NCBI RefSeq assembly: GCF_024105665.1
Contig: NZ_JAAAMK010000008.1
Coordinates: forward strand, 124,001 to 188,000
DNA: 64,000 nt
Reading direction: 5' to 3'
DNA from: Aliihoeflea aestuarii
Lineage (GTDB): Bacteria > Pseudomonadota > Alphaproteobacteria > Rhizobiales > Rhizobiaceae
Below are positions 37,510 to 46,307 of the stretch, in pieces (position 1 is the first letter of the stretch; each line of letters begins with the position of its first letter). Both the position numbers and the translations under genes were made by a program. The notes under the pieces are model-generated. The model made no database searches. It had not been told where the DNA came from and worked only from the letters and a program-made list of their open reading frames with translations.

Positions 37510-38292
37510 ATGGGCGAATTGATGCGGCTTGATCGTGATGGGCCTGTGGGCGTTTTGCGCTTTCTATGCCCGGAACGGCGCAACCCTTTCAGCATTGCAT
37601 TCGTCGAGGCGCTCATCGCCAATCTGCGTCAGGCCGAGATGGACGATGCGATACGTGCCGTGGTGATGACCGGCGGCGAGCATTTCTCAAGCGGCGGCGA
37701 TCTTGTCGGCTTCCGCGCCGAGATCGCCAAAGGCGCCCGCGCCACCTCGCAGATGGTCGACATGGTCCACGACGGCGGTCGTGCCGCCTATCAATTCAAG
37801 AAGCCACTCATCGCTGCGGTGAATGGAATCGCCTATGGCGCGGGGCTAAGCCTGGCGCTGTCGGCCGATATCGTCGTGGCTGCCGAGGATGCGCGCCTCT
37901 GCGAGGTCTTTGCCAAGGTCGGCGGCTGCCCCGACACCGGGTCGAGCTGGCTCCTTCAGCAGCGCGCCGGGGCTGGGGTGGCCCGGATGCTGGTGCTTAC
38001 CGGCCGCGAGATCGACGGACGAACGGCTCGCGAGCTGCGTGTAGTCGAGGAATGCGTCCCGGCCGAGGAGGTCGAAAACCGAGCAATCGAGATCGCGCGA
38101 GAGATCGCCGCCCACCCCGCCTTCGGCATGCAGACAACCAAGCGTGTCATGCGGGCGGCTGCCGAATGCTCCTACCTCGAGGCTCTGGAGATCGAGCGCG
38201 ATGCGCAAAGCGTGCTGCTTTGCGCCCATGATTTTCCCGAGGCCATGAACGCCTTCCAAGAAAAGCGGCCGCCACGGTTCAAGGACTGCTGA
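37510..38292 (+). CDS. crotonase family, probable enoyl-CoA isomerase (PaaG-like)
   Basis: A 260-residue crotonase. Oxyanion segments SSGGDLVGF and [11 protein letters not shown] are intact, but both hydratase Glu positions are changed (EVFAKVG, RMLVLTG) and an Asp appears in [10 protein letters not shown], as in PaaG-type isomerases. It should therefore shift a double bond rather than add water. Pairs with the hydratase just upstream; EtfB follows after 41 bases. Confidence 0.85.
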   Translation: MGELMRLDRDGPVGVLRFLCPERRNPFSIAFVEALIANLRQAEMDDAIRAVVMTGGEHFSSGGDLVGFRAEIAKGARATSQMVDMVHDGGRAAYQFKKPLIAAVNGIAYGAGLSLALSADIVVAAEDARLCEVFAKVGGCPDTGSSWLLQQRAGAGVARMLVLTGREIDGRTARELRVVEECVPAEEVENRAIEIAREIAAHPAFGMQTTKRVMRAAAECSYLEALEIERDAQSVLLCAHDFPEAMNAFQEKRPPRFKDC

Positions 38293-38333
38293 TTGCGGCC
38301 AAAGACGTTCAAACAGTCATAGGAGAAACGCCG

Positions 38334-39092
38334 ATGAAGGTGCTCGTGCCCGTCAAACGCGTGATCGACTACAACGTGAAGGTTCGCGTGAAAGCGGATG
38401 GGAGCGGTGTCGATCTCGCGAATGTGAAGATGTCTATGAACCCTTTCGACGAGATTGCGGTTGAGGAGGCGATCCGTCTGAAGGAAGCGGGTACGGCGGA
38501 CGAGGTCGTAGCAGTTTCGATCGGGGTGAAGCAGGCGCAGGAGACGCTGAGAACGGCGCTGGCGATGGGGGCGGACCGCGCGATCCTGATTGTGGCGGCC
38601 GCAGATGTGCATCAGGACATCGAGCCCCTGGCGGTGGCGAAGATCCTGAAGGCGGTGATCGACGAGGAGCAGCCGAACCTGGTGCTCGCCGGCAAGCAGG
38701 CGATCGATAACGATATGAATGCCACCGGGCAGATGCTCTCGGCGCTGCTGGGCTGGAGCCAGGCGACCTTCGCCTCGGAAGTGAAGGTCGAGGGCGGCAG
38801 CGCCGTGGTGACGCGCGAGGTCGACGGCGGGCTGCAGACCGTCAAGGTCAAGCTGCCGGCGATCGTGACGGTCGATTTGCGCCTCAACCAACCCCGCTAC
38901 GCTTCGCTGCCGAACATCATGAAGGCCAAGAAGAAGCCACTCGACGAGAAGACGGCGGCGGATTACGGCGTCGACGTGAGCCCGCGGCTCGAAGTGGTGA
39001 AGACGGCCGAGCCGGAAACACGCCAGGCTGGCGAGATCGTGCCGGATGTCGATACGCTGGTGGCGAAACTCAAAGAGAGGGGGTTGGTGTGA
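38334..39092 (+). CDS. etfB: electron transfer flavoprotein beta subunit
   Basis: A 252-residue EtfB starting [14 protein letters not shown], with [10 protein letters not shown] near residue 83, [18 protein letters not shown] near 120 and [21 protein letters not shown] near 180, which contains the recognition loop for dehydrogenases. AGGAGAAACGCC precedes the ATG. With EtfA it takes electrons from the six acyl-CoA dehydrogenases of the locus to ETF-quinone oxidoreductase (not seen here). Its stop overlaps the etfA start (TGATG). A broken copy of its 5' end lies at 51902. Confidence 0.95.
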   Translation: MKVLVPVKRVIDYNVKVRVKADGSGVDLANVKMSMNPFDEIAVEEAIRLKEAGTADEVVAVSIGVKQAQETLRTALAMGADRAILIVAAADVHQDIEPLAVAKILKAVIDEEQPNLVLAGKQAIDNDMNATGQMLSALLGWSQATFASEVKVEGGSAVVTREVDGGLQTVKVKLPAIVTVDLRLNQPRYASLPNIMKAKKKPLDEKTAADYGVDVSPRLEVVKTAEPETRQAGEIVPDVDTLVAKLKERGLV

Positions 39093-40018
39093 TGGCTGTT
39101 CTTCTGCTGGGCGAAGTAAATGACGGCGAACTGGCACTGGACCCCACCGCCAAGGCGGTGAATGCCGCCAAGGTGCTGGGCGAGGTTACCGTGCTCTGCG
39201 CCGGGGCTTCGGCGGCAGCCGCCGGCGTGGCAGCCGCGACGATCGAGGGCGTGGCGAAGGTTCTGGTGGCCGAGCATCCGGCGCTGAGCCACCGCCTTGC
39301 CGAGCCAACTGCGGCAATGATCGTAAGCCTCGCGGGCGACTATTCGCATATAATGGCCCCGGCCACCACCGACGCCAAGAACGTGATGCCGCGGGTGGCC
39401 GCGCTACTGGACGTGATGGTGATCTCCGATGTCTCGGGCGTTGTCGATGCTGAAACGTTCGAGCGCCCGATCTATGCCGGCAACGCAATCCAGACGGTGA
39501 GATCGAAGGACGCCAAGAAGGTCGTGACCCTCCGAACCTCGGCTTTCAAGGCCGCCGGCAAGGGCGGCCCGGCCAAGGTGGAGACCGTAGATGTGCCCGG
39601 TGATCCGGGCCTGTCGGAATGGGTAGAGGACAAGGTGGCCGAAAGCGACCGCCCCGAACTGACCTCTGCCGGGGTCGTAGTCTCTGGCGGCCGCGGCGTC
39701 GGCTCGCAAGGAGACTTCGCCCTGATCGAGAAGCTGGCCGACAAGCTTGGCGCAGCAGTGGGCGCCTCGCGGGCCGCAGTCGACGCCGGCTTCGCGCCGA
39801 ACGACTGGCAAGTCGGCCAGACCGGCAAAGTCGTGGCGCCCGAGCTCTATGTTGCAGTGGGCATTTCCGGGGCGATCCAGCACCTTGCAGGGATGAAGGA
39901 TTCCAAGATCATCGTCGCAGTCAACAAGGATCCGGACGCCCCGATCTTCCAGATCGCCGACTACGGCCTTGTGGCTGACCTCTTCCAAGCCGTACCCGAG
40001 CTGATCGAGAAGCTCTGA
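39092..40018 (+). CDS. etfA: electron transfer flavoprotein alpha subunit
   Basis: A 308-residue EtfA. The FAD-binding C-terminal half is typical: [14 protein letters not shown] near residue 200, [22 protein letters not shown] near 230 (here given in part), [12 protein letters not shown] near 270 and KDPDAPIF near 285. One-base overlap with etfB. Dedicated ETF genes in a catabolic locus indicate high electron flux through its dehydrogenases. It ends the long rightward operon. Confidence 0.95.
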   Translation: MAVLLLGEVNDGELALDPTAKAVNAAKVLGEVTVLCAGASAAAAGVAAATIEGVAKVLVAEHPALSHRLAEPTAAMIVSLAGDYSHIMAPATTDAKNVMPRVAALLDVMVISDVSGVVDAETFERPIYAGNAIQTVRSKDAKKVVTLRTSAFKAAGKGGPAKVETVDVPGDPGLSEWVEDKVAESDRPELTSAGVVVSGGRGVGSQGDFALIEKLADKLGAAVGASRAAVDAGFAPNDWQVGQTGKVVAPELYVAVGISGAIQHLAGMKDSKIIVAVNKDPDAPIFQIADYGLVADLFQAVPELIEKL

Positions 40019-40238
40019 GACGCGTTATTCGAGGATCTCGCCTTGGTTAATTGGCCGCCCATTTTACGAGCCGGGCCGCCGAGGAACACAAGATGTTCCC
40101 GGGACAACGCGAGAAAGCGGGAAAACCGTGCGACGCATAGTTGCTACAGATTTGACGCGAGGGTAATCCTATAGCGCCGCGAAGAACCGCCGCCAGCGGC
40201 TCATGCTCGCGTGATGGTTTCCGGAGCTGGAAAGCCGT

Positions 40239-41405
40239 TCAGTCCTCCACCACTCCGCTCAGAATCTCTTCGCTATGTTCACCAAGGCGCGGCGCGGTGC
40301 GCAGATCGTGCCGCGCCGGCGTGGCCGAAAACTTCACCGGAGGTTTGGTTGTCCAGATGGCGCCTTCGGTGGGATGCGCCACGCGTTGGAAGAAGCCGGT
40401 TGCCTTGATGTGGGAATCCTGCGGCAGGTCGGGCAGCATGCTCACCGGCATGACCGGGATGTCGGCTTCCTCCATCAAGTCGATCCATTCCTGTGTGGTC
40501 CGCGACGGCGCGAACTGCGCTACCATGTCATAGACCGCGCCGATATTGCGGCTGCGTTCGTCCATGTTCGTCACCCACGGATGACAGAGCATGTCTTCAC
40601 GTCCGATGGCGCGGAAGAAGCGGGCCCATTGCGCGTTGGAATAGGGAAGGATGGTAATATACCCGTCCTTCGTCTGGACCGGACGGCGATGCGGCACCAG
40701 CATACGGCTGTAGCCGAAGCTTTGCGGGAGGTCTTCGAATGTCGCGGCGGCCATGTGCTCCACCAGCAGAAACGACGCCAGCGTTTCGAACATCGGCACC
40801 TCGACATGCTGCCCCTCGCCGGTGCGTTCCCGGTGGTAGAGCGCGGCCATGACCGCCCAGGCCGCCGTGACTCCGCCCAACTTGTCGGCCAGAATGGTTG
40901 GCGCATAGGAGGGCGGCGCGCCGGGGTCGCGCATCGTGGCCAGCCCCGCCATGCCCGAGACCGCCTGAACGCTGTCATCATAGGCGGGCTTGTCGCGGTA
41001 CGGCCCGTCCGACCCGAAGCCCACGGCAGCCACGGTAATCAGGCGGGGATTTTCACGGCGCAGGGCGTCCGGTGCCAAGGACAAGCGGGCCAGCGCTGCA
41101 GGGCGAATGCTGAATATGAAGACATCGGCGTCGCGCAAAAGCCGGCGTAAAGACCGCCGGCCGTCATCGGTCTTGAGATCCAGCACGACGCTGCGTTTGT
41201 TGCGATTCACGCCCAGAAAGACTGCACCCATGCCGGGGTTTTGAGCCGGCTGCACCTGGCGCAGCATGTCGCCCTCGGGGCTTTCTACCTTGATGACGTC
41301 GGCCCCCAGATCACCCAGCATCTGCGTGGCCAAGGGACCGAACACGACCGAGGTCATGTCAATGATCCGGACCCCCGACAGAAGTGCGGGTCTTGCTTTG
41401 CTCAT
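40239..41405 (-). CDS. CaiB/BaiF-type CoA-transferase
   Basis: A 388-residue class III CoA-transferase: VRIIDMTSVVFGPLATQML, GADVIKVESPEGDMLR, NRNKRSVVLDLK and the glycine-rich SGMAGL region. The intergenic stretch before its stop (40019-40238) holds no gene. It overlaps the neighbouring CoA-transferase gene by four bases, giving a leftward two-gene operon. The two differ clearly in sequence; they may form a heteromeric enzyme, as BbsEF does, or act on different acids. Confidence 0.85.
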   Translation of the reverse strand: MSKARPALLSGVRIIDMTSVVFGPLATQMLGDLGADVIKVESPEGDMLRQVQPAQNPGMGAVFLGVNRNKRSVVLDLKTDDGRRSLRRLLRDADVFIFSIRPAALARLSLAPDALRRENPRLITVAAVGFGSDGPYRDKPAYDDSVQAVSGMAGLATMRDPGAPPSYAPTILADKLGGVTAAWAVMAALYHRERTGEGQHVEVPMFETLASFLLVEHMAAATFEDLPQSFGYSRMLVPHRRPVQTKDGYITILPYSNAQWARFFRAIGREDMLCHPWVTNMDERSRNIGAVYDMVAQFAPSRTTQEWIDLMEEADIPVMPVSMLPDLPQDSHIKATGFFQRVAHPTEGAIWTTKPPVKFSATPARHDLRTAPRLGEHSEEILSGVVED

Positions 41406-42565
41406 GTCTGGTCGTCACCCGCCACGGGCGCGGCGAACTCCCGTCGGATCGCGGCATTATGCGCCCCCAGCGCAGGCGAGGCGCCCAGCGGCACATTTTC
41501 GCCCGACCTGCGAATCGGTGGTGTCGGTAGACCAATTTCGCCCGAAGGGCACTGAATGAGCGTCCGGTCGAGCTGCGGGTGGCTGGAAAGCGTCGCGACG
41601 TCGTTGACCGCGCCCGAGGCGATGTCGGCTTCACTCAGGAGCGCCAGCATCTGCGCCCTGTCGAGCGCAGCGAAAGCGGATTCGATCATCGGCTGCAGCA
41701 CATCCCGGTTGCGGTTGCGGTTGTCATTGCCGTCGAAACGCGGATCCTCAACGAGTTCGGGCCGCTTCAGAACCGCGTTGCAAAAGCGCGCCCATTCGCG
41801 CTCGTTCTGCACCGACAGTGCGATCTGGCCGCCATCGCGGCAGGTATAGGCGCCATAGGGGCAGATCACCGGATGACTGAGGCCCACCCGAGGCGTTGGA
41901 CGTCCGGCACAATCGTGAAAGATAAGCGGCACCGCCATCCAATCGGCCATGGTGTCGAACATCGCCACGCTGACGCCGCGGGCGCGCCCGGTGCGCTGGC
42001 ATTCGATCAGCGCTTCGCAAATCCCCGCATGGGCGGTCATGCCCGTGGCGATGTCGCACACCGAAATGCCGACCCGTCCGGGTCCGTCCGGCGTGCCGGT
42101 GATCGATGCCAGTCCGCTCTCGCATTGCACAAGCAGGTCATAGGCCTTGGCATTACGCATCGGCCCATCATCGCCGTAGCCCGTGATATCGCAGGTGACG
42201 AGCTGCGGGAAACGCGCGCGCAGCGATGCCGAATCCAGTTCCAGCTTTTCGAGCGAGCCGGGGGCGAGGTTCTGCAGGAACACATCGGCGCGGGCGAGAA
42301 TCCGTTCCAACAGCGCACGATCGTCTGGGTCCTTGATATCAAGCTCCAGAGATTCCTTGCCCCGGTTAAGCCAGACGAAATAGGCGCTTTCCCCGTTCGC
42401 CGCTCTATCGTATCCGCGAGCAAAATCGCCCGATCCCTTGCGCTCCACCTTGATGACCCGGGCACCCGCATCGGCAAGGCGCGACGAGCAGAACGGCGCG
42501 GCAACCGCCTGTTCCAGCGCGACCACAAGCAGCCCATGCAGCGGGCCCTTTTCGTCGATGTTCAT
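41402..42565 (-). CDS. CaiB/BaiF-type CoA-transferase
   Basis: A 387-residue class III CoA-transferase and first gene of the leftward pair. Features: VVALEQAVAAPFCSSRLADAGARVIKVE, GYDRAANGESAYFVWLNRGKESL, and DIATGMTAHAGI near residue 170 where the catalytic Asp is expected. The start at 42565 lies 39 bases from a palindromic operator shared with the divergent DUF35-thiolase operon. Confidence 0.85.
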   Translation of the reverse strand: MNIDEKGPLHGLLVVALEQAVAAPFCSSRLADAGARVIKVERKGSGDFARGYDRAANGESAYFVWLNRGKESLELDIKDPDDRALLERILARADVFLQNLAPGSLEKLELDSASLRARFPQLVTCDITGYGDDGPMRNAKAYDLLVQCESGLASITGTPDGPGRVGISVCDIATGMTAHAGICEALIECQRTGRARGVSVAMFDTMADWMAVPLIFHDCAGRPTPRVGLSHPVICPYGAYTCRDGGQIALSVQNEREWARFCNAVLKRPELVEDPRFDGNDNRNRNRDVLQPMIESAFAALDRAQMLALLSEADIASGAVNDVATLSSHPQLDRTLIQCPSGEIGLPTPPIRRSGENVPLGASPALGAHNAAIRREFAAPVAGDDQT

Positions 42566-42603
42566 ATTCTTCTCGAACGCGTGAATTTTGAGCTTGCCAG
42601 AAA

Positions 42604-42619
42604 TCTAACATCTGTTAGA
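42604..42619. promoter_or_regulatory. TetR-type operator, copy 6 (divergent promoter)
   Basis: TCTAACATCTGTTAGA has perfect seven-base arms TCTAACA/TGTTAGA around two central bases. It lies between starts at 42565 (leftward) and 42673 (rightward), so one site can control both operons. Confidence 0.85.
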
Positions 42620-42672
42620 AATATCGTCAACTCAGATGACCTGGAAGCGCAGTTAGGGAAGGGTGGTTGAGA

Positions 42673-43044
42673 ATGCACGAAGGCCCGGATGTAGCCTTTC
42701 GAAGGGGGCTGGCAGAAGGCAAGGTGGTTCTTCCCAAGTGCAACGCGTGCGGACGTTTCCACTTTTTCCCGCGCGTGGTCTGTCCGCATTGTTACGCAAC
42801 ATCGTTCACGTCACACGAGATTTCGGGCAGGGGCGAGATCCATACCACAACGGTCGTCAGGCGCGCGCCCGATAGGGGCGGCGATTACAATGTCTGCATC
42901 GTCGAACTGGAGGAACGAGTTCGGATGATGAGCCGCGTTGAGGGCGTTGCGCCTCCTGACGTGGAGATCGGCATGGCGGTGATCGCCTATGTGGGAGAGA
43001 TCGACGGCACCCCCGCCGTGCTGTGCAGGCCGGAAGGGGGCTGA
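42673..43044 (+). CDS. DUF35 / Zn-ribbon OB-fold acyl-CoA-associated protein
   Basis: A 123-residue protein with a rubredoxin-like zinc ribbon (CNACG near residue 24 and CPHCY near 38) followed by an OB-fold (GRGEIHTTTVVRR). DUF35 proteins bind next to thiolase-fold enzymes; in actinobacterial steroid side-chain breakdown the DUF35 domain of ChsH2 is required by the aldolase Ltp2. The thiolase-fold gene follows four bases downstream, so the two products very likely form one complex. Confidence 0.88.
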   Translation: MHEGPDVAFRRGLAEGKVVLPKCNACGRFHFFPRVVCPHCYATSFTSHEISGRGEIHTTTVVRRAPDRGGDYNVCIVELEERVRMMSRVEGVAPPDVEIGMAVIAYVGEIDGTPAVLCRPEGG

Positions 43045-43048
43045 AGAG

Positions 43049-44200
43049 ATGGAGAGCAAGCTGCGCGGCAAATCTGCGATCGTGGGCACCGGACACGCCG
43101 GCTTCGGCGAGGCGCCCGGACTGACGGCCTACGACATCATGGCGCAAGCGGGCTTGGCGGCACTGGCGGATGCGCAGCTGAAACTGTCCGATGTGGACGG
43201 ACTTTTTTGCACGATGATGGAAGACAGCATGCCAGCGTTGATGGCGGCGGAATATCTTGGCATCCGCCCGCGTTTCGTCGAGGGGACGATGACCGGCGGC
43301 TCTTCGTTCGTCAACTATATCACCGCAGCCACCATGGCGCTCACAGCGGGGTTGTGCAATGTGGCGCTGATCGTCTACGGCTCGAACCAGCGCAGTGGGT
43401 CGGGCAAGCTCGTTACGGCCTCGCGGCTGCCGCCTTACGAACAGATCTATCACCCGCGCTATCCGATCTCCGCCTATGCTCTTGCGGCGGCGCGGCACAT
43501 GCACGAATTCGGCACCACGCGCGAACAGCTGGCCGATGTGGCGGTTGCCGCGCGGGCTTGGGCCAAGCACAATCCCGAGGCCTTCGCGCGCGGCGACCTG
43601 ACACGCGAGGATGTGCTCGCCGCCCGCATGGTGAGCGATCCGCTGACGGTGCGCGACTGCTGCCTCGTCACCGATGGCGGCGGGGCGATCGTGATGGTGC
43701 GGTCGGAGCGGGCGAGGGATTTCCCCAAACAGCCGGTTTACGTCCTTGGCTCCGCCGCCGGGAGCACGCATCGACAGATTTCCCAGATGCCGGATTTCGC
43801 CGTCACGGCGGCCAGGGAGTCGGGTGCGCGCGCCTTTGCCGCAGCAGGGGTGACTACGTCCGACATCGACGTGGTCGAACTTTACGACGCCTTCACCATC
43901 AACACGATCCTCTTTCTGGAGGATTTGGGCTTTTGCGAGAAGGGCGAGGGCGGGGCCTTCGTCGAGGGCGGGCGGATCGCGCCGGGGGGTGAGTTGCCGG
44001 TCAACACCAACGGCGGCGGGCTCTCCTGCGTGCATCCGGGCATGTACGGCATCTTCACGGTGATCGAGGCGACCCGCCAGATCCGGGGCGATGCGCCGGG
44101 ACTTCAGATCGCAAATATTGATCTGGCGCTCGCCCACGGCAACGGCGGCACGTTGTCGAGCCAGGTCACTGCAATTCTGGGCTCGGAGAACACGTTGTGA
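43049..44200 (+). CDS. thiolase-fold protein, probable retro-aldolase (Ltp2-like)
   Basis: A 383-residue thiolase-fold protein that lacks the thiolase active site. The Cys block is replaced by MTGGSSFVNY near residue 80, the HDCFA block reads ELYDAFTINT near 285, and the GHPLGATG block reads VHPGMYGIF near 325. The same changes mark Ltp2 and related steroid aldolases, which cleave a 3-hydroxyacyl-CoA by retro-aldol reaction with a DUF35 partner. The DUF35 gene just upstream supports this role. A ketone or aldehyde plus a shorter acyl-CoA would result. The true thiolase of the locus is at 15722. Confidence 0.85.
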   Translation: MESKLRGKSAIVGTGHAGFGEAPGLTAYDIMAQAGLAALADAQLKLSDVDGLFCTMMEDSMPALMAAEYLGIRPRFVEGTMTGGSSFVNYITAATMALTAGLCNVALIVYGSNQRSGSGKLVTASRLPPYEQIYHPRYPISAYALAAARHMHEFGTTREQLADVAVAARAWAKHNPEAFARGDLTREDVLAARMVSDPLTVRDCCLVTDGGGAIVMVRSERARDFPKQPVYVLGSAAGSTHRQISQMPDFAVTAARESGARAFAAAGVTTSDIDVVELYDAFTINTILFLEDLGFCEKGEGGAFVEGGRIAPGGELPVNTNGGGLSCVHPGMYGIFTVIEATRQIRGDAPGLQIANIDLALAHGNGGTLSSQVTAILGSENTL

Positions 44201-44221
44201 AACGACTGGGGAGGCGAAGCG

Positions 44222-45079
44222 ATGCCGCTCAATTATGAGGTTCTCTCCAACTGGGAGTTTGAAGATGTAGCGCAAACCCTCACCGAGCGCGACACCATGC
44301 TCTATGCGCTTGGCTTGGGCTTTGGGGAGAATCCGACCGACGAAAAAGAACTAGCCTATGTCTATGAGGACGGGCTGATGGTCGTGCCGTCAATGGCCGT
44401 CACGCTTGGCTACCCCGGTTTCTGGCTGCGCGATCCGCGCACCGGGATCGATTGGAAGAAGGTCTTGCACGGCGAGCAGTGGCTGGATGTCTACAAGCCA
44501 TTGCCGGTCAAAGGTGAACTGATCGGCCGTACCAGGATCGATCAGATCTCCGATAAGGGCGAAGAGCGCGGCGCGGTCATCTATCTGAGCCGTGACATCA
44601 TCAATGCGGCCAGTGGCGAGACGCTGGCCAAGGTCTCAATGTCGACCTTCTGCCGCGGCGACGGCGGGTTTGGCGGCGAAAACAAACCGGGACCGACGCC
44701 TGCGTCCATCCCCGAGCGTGAGCCCGACCATGTTTGCGATCTTGCGACGCTGCCACGCCAGGCGCTGATCTATCGCCTGTCAGGCGATTACAACCCGCTG
44801 CACGCTGATCCCAAGGTCGCCCGTGCGGCAGGGTTCGAGCGCCCGATCCTGCATGGCCTGGCGACCTACGGGCTGGCGGCCCGCACCATTCTCAAGACGC
44901 TCTGCGACTATGACGCGAGCCGGCTGACCGGACTGGATGTGCGCTTTTCCGCCCCGGTCTATCCGGGCGAGACGGTGCGGTTTCATATCTGGCGGGAAGG
45001 CAACGAAGCCCGATTCAAAGCCTCGATCCCCGAGCGTCAGGTCGTGGTGCTGAACAACGGCGCAGCCCGCTTCGCCTGA
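44222..45079 (+). CDS. MaoC-type double-hotdog enoyl-CoA hydratase
   Basis: A 285-residue double-hotdog protein. The N-terminal repeat starts with the DTMLYALGLGFGENP segment; the C-terminal repeat holds the hydratase-2 motif YRLSGDYNPLHADP near residue 185, with catalytic Asp and His, and then GFERPILHGLATYG. It hydrates 2-enoyl-CoA to (R)-3-hydroxyacyl-CoA, the stereochemistry of peroxisomal MFE-2 enzymes. It could supply the 3-hydroxyacyl-CoA used by the putative aldolase upstream. Confidence 0.9.
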   Translation: MPLNYEVLSNWEFEDVAQTLTERDTMLYALGLGFGENPTDEKELAYVYEDGLMVVPSMAVTLGYPGFWLRDPRTGIDWKKVLHGEQWLDVYKPLPVKGELIGRTRIDQISDKGEERGAVIYLSRDIINAASGETLAKVSMSTFCRGDGGFGGENKPGPTPASIPEREPDHVCDLATLPRQALIYRLSGDYNPLHADPKVARAAGFERPILHGLATYGLAARTILKTLCDYDASRLTGLDVRFSAPVYPGETVRFHIWREGNEARFKASIPERQVVVLNNGAARFA

Positions 45080-45090
45080 GGACAGCGAAC

Positions 45091-46218
45091 ATGGCTCAGC
45101 CGCTCAGCGATATTCTCGTGTTGGATTTCAGCACGCTTCTGCCTGGCCCCTTGGCGACCCTGATGCTAGCCGAGGCCGGGGCGGAAGTTGTCAAGCTGGA
45201 GCGCCCCGGCACGGGCAAGGACGCGCGTCATTCGGCGCCGAAAATCGACGGCGTCAGCATCGGTTACGCGATCCTGAACCGCGGCAAGAAATCGATTGCG
45301 CTGGATTTGAAGGCTGAAGGTGCGGTGGAGAGCCTCCGTCCGCTGATCGAGAAGGCCGATGTCCTGGTCGAGCAGTTCCGCCCCGGCGTGATGGATCGGC
45401 TGGGCTTGGGATATGAGGCGGTGCGTGCCATCAATCCGGGCATCGTCTATTGCTCGATCACCGGCTACGGACAGACCGGGCCGAAACGGGACTTTGCCGG
45501 CCACGACCTGAACTATGTCGGCGACGCCGGAATCCTGTCGCTCAGTCGAGGTCCGGACGAGCAGCCGACAATGCCGTTCGCGCTGGTGGCCGACATTGGG
45601 GGCGGCAGCTACCCGGCGGTGTTCAATATCCTGCTCGCCCTGCGCGAGCGCGACCGTACGGGGCAGGGCGCCCATCTCGATATCGCCATGGCCGAAGGTG
45701 TCTTCGTTTTCGCCTATTGGGCTCATGTCAAGGGCGTTGTCGCCGGAGAGCCGATTGGCAATGGCGCCGACCGGTTGACGGGCGGACTGGCGCGTTACCG
45801 GCTCTATTCCGCAGCCGACGGGCGGCAGATCGCCGTGGCGGCACTGGAAGAGAAGTTCTGGCAGGCCTTCTGCCAGGTGATCGGACTCAGGACGGAGCTG
45901 CGCGACGACCTCGCCGATCCGCAAGCAAGCACCGCCGAAGTTGCCCGCCTCTTGGCGGCACATCCGGCCTCGCACTGGGAATCGCTTCTGGCCGAGGCCG
46001 ATTGCTGCTGCACGGTGGTCAAGACCCCGGCCGAGGCGGCATCCGACGACCATTTTGCCAAGCGTGGCATATACGGCCGGCAAGTGCGAATCGGGGAACG
46101 GCGCGTACCCGCTCTGCCGCTGCCGATCGCGCCGGCTTTTCGCGCGCCGCCGTCCCGCGACGAGGCCGCGCCCGATCTCGCACGTGACAACCGCTATTTC
46201 GGGCTGCCCGACCCATGA
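45091..46218 (+). CDS. alpha-methylacyl-CoA racemase-like protein (class III CoA-transferase fold)
   Basis: A 375-residue protein of the CaiB fold that resembles alpha-methylacyl-CoA racemase more than the transferases. The AMACR segments GHDLNYVGDAGILS (His, near residue 148) and LVADIGGGSYPAVFN (Asp, near 175) correspond to the His and Asp of the racemase active site. It would epimerise 2-methylacyl-CoA between R and S so that acyl-CoA dehydrogenases can act. Follows the MaoC gene after 11 bases and is the last gene of this operon before a new operator. Confidence 0.82.
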   Translation: MAQPLSDILVLDFSTLLPGPLATLMLAEAGAEVVKLERPGTGKDARHSAPKIDGVSIGYAILNRGKKSIALDLKAEGAVESLRPLIEKADVLVEQFRPGVMDRLGLGYEAVRAINPGIVYCSITGYGQTGPKRDFAGHDLNYVGDAGILSLSRGPDEQPTMPFALVADIGGGSYPAVFNILLALRERDRTGQGAHLDIAMAEGVFVFAYWAHVKGVVAGEPIGNGADRLTGGLARYRLYSAADGRQIAVAALEEKFWQAFCQVIGLRTELRDDLADPQASTAEVARLLAAHPASHWESLLAEADCCCTVVKTPAEAASDDHFAKRGIYGRQVRIGERRVPALPLPIAPAFRAPPSRDEAAPDLARDNRYFGLPDP

Positions 46219-46268
46219 GACACCGCCAAGAACGCCGAACCATTGACGGTGGCAGCGTGGCCCGTTAA

Positions 46269-46284
46269 TCTAACAGATGTTAGA
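46269..46284. promoter_or_regulatory. TetR-type operator, copy 7
   Basis: TCTAACAGATGTTAGA with perfect seven-base arms around two central bases. It lies 51 bases after the racemase-like gene and 23 before the start at 46308. Confidence 0.85.
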
Positions 46285-46307
46285 ATTGCTTCTCGCAGAA
46301 GGTGGAT

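Noticed and set aside
43049-44200. Annotation as acetyl-CoA acetyltransferase
   Set aside because: All three thiolase catalytic blocks are altered, including loss of the nucleophilic Cys, so thiolysis is unlikely.
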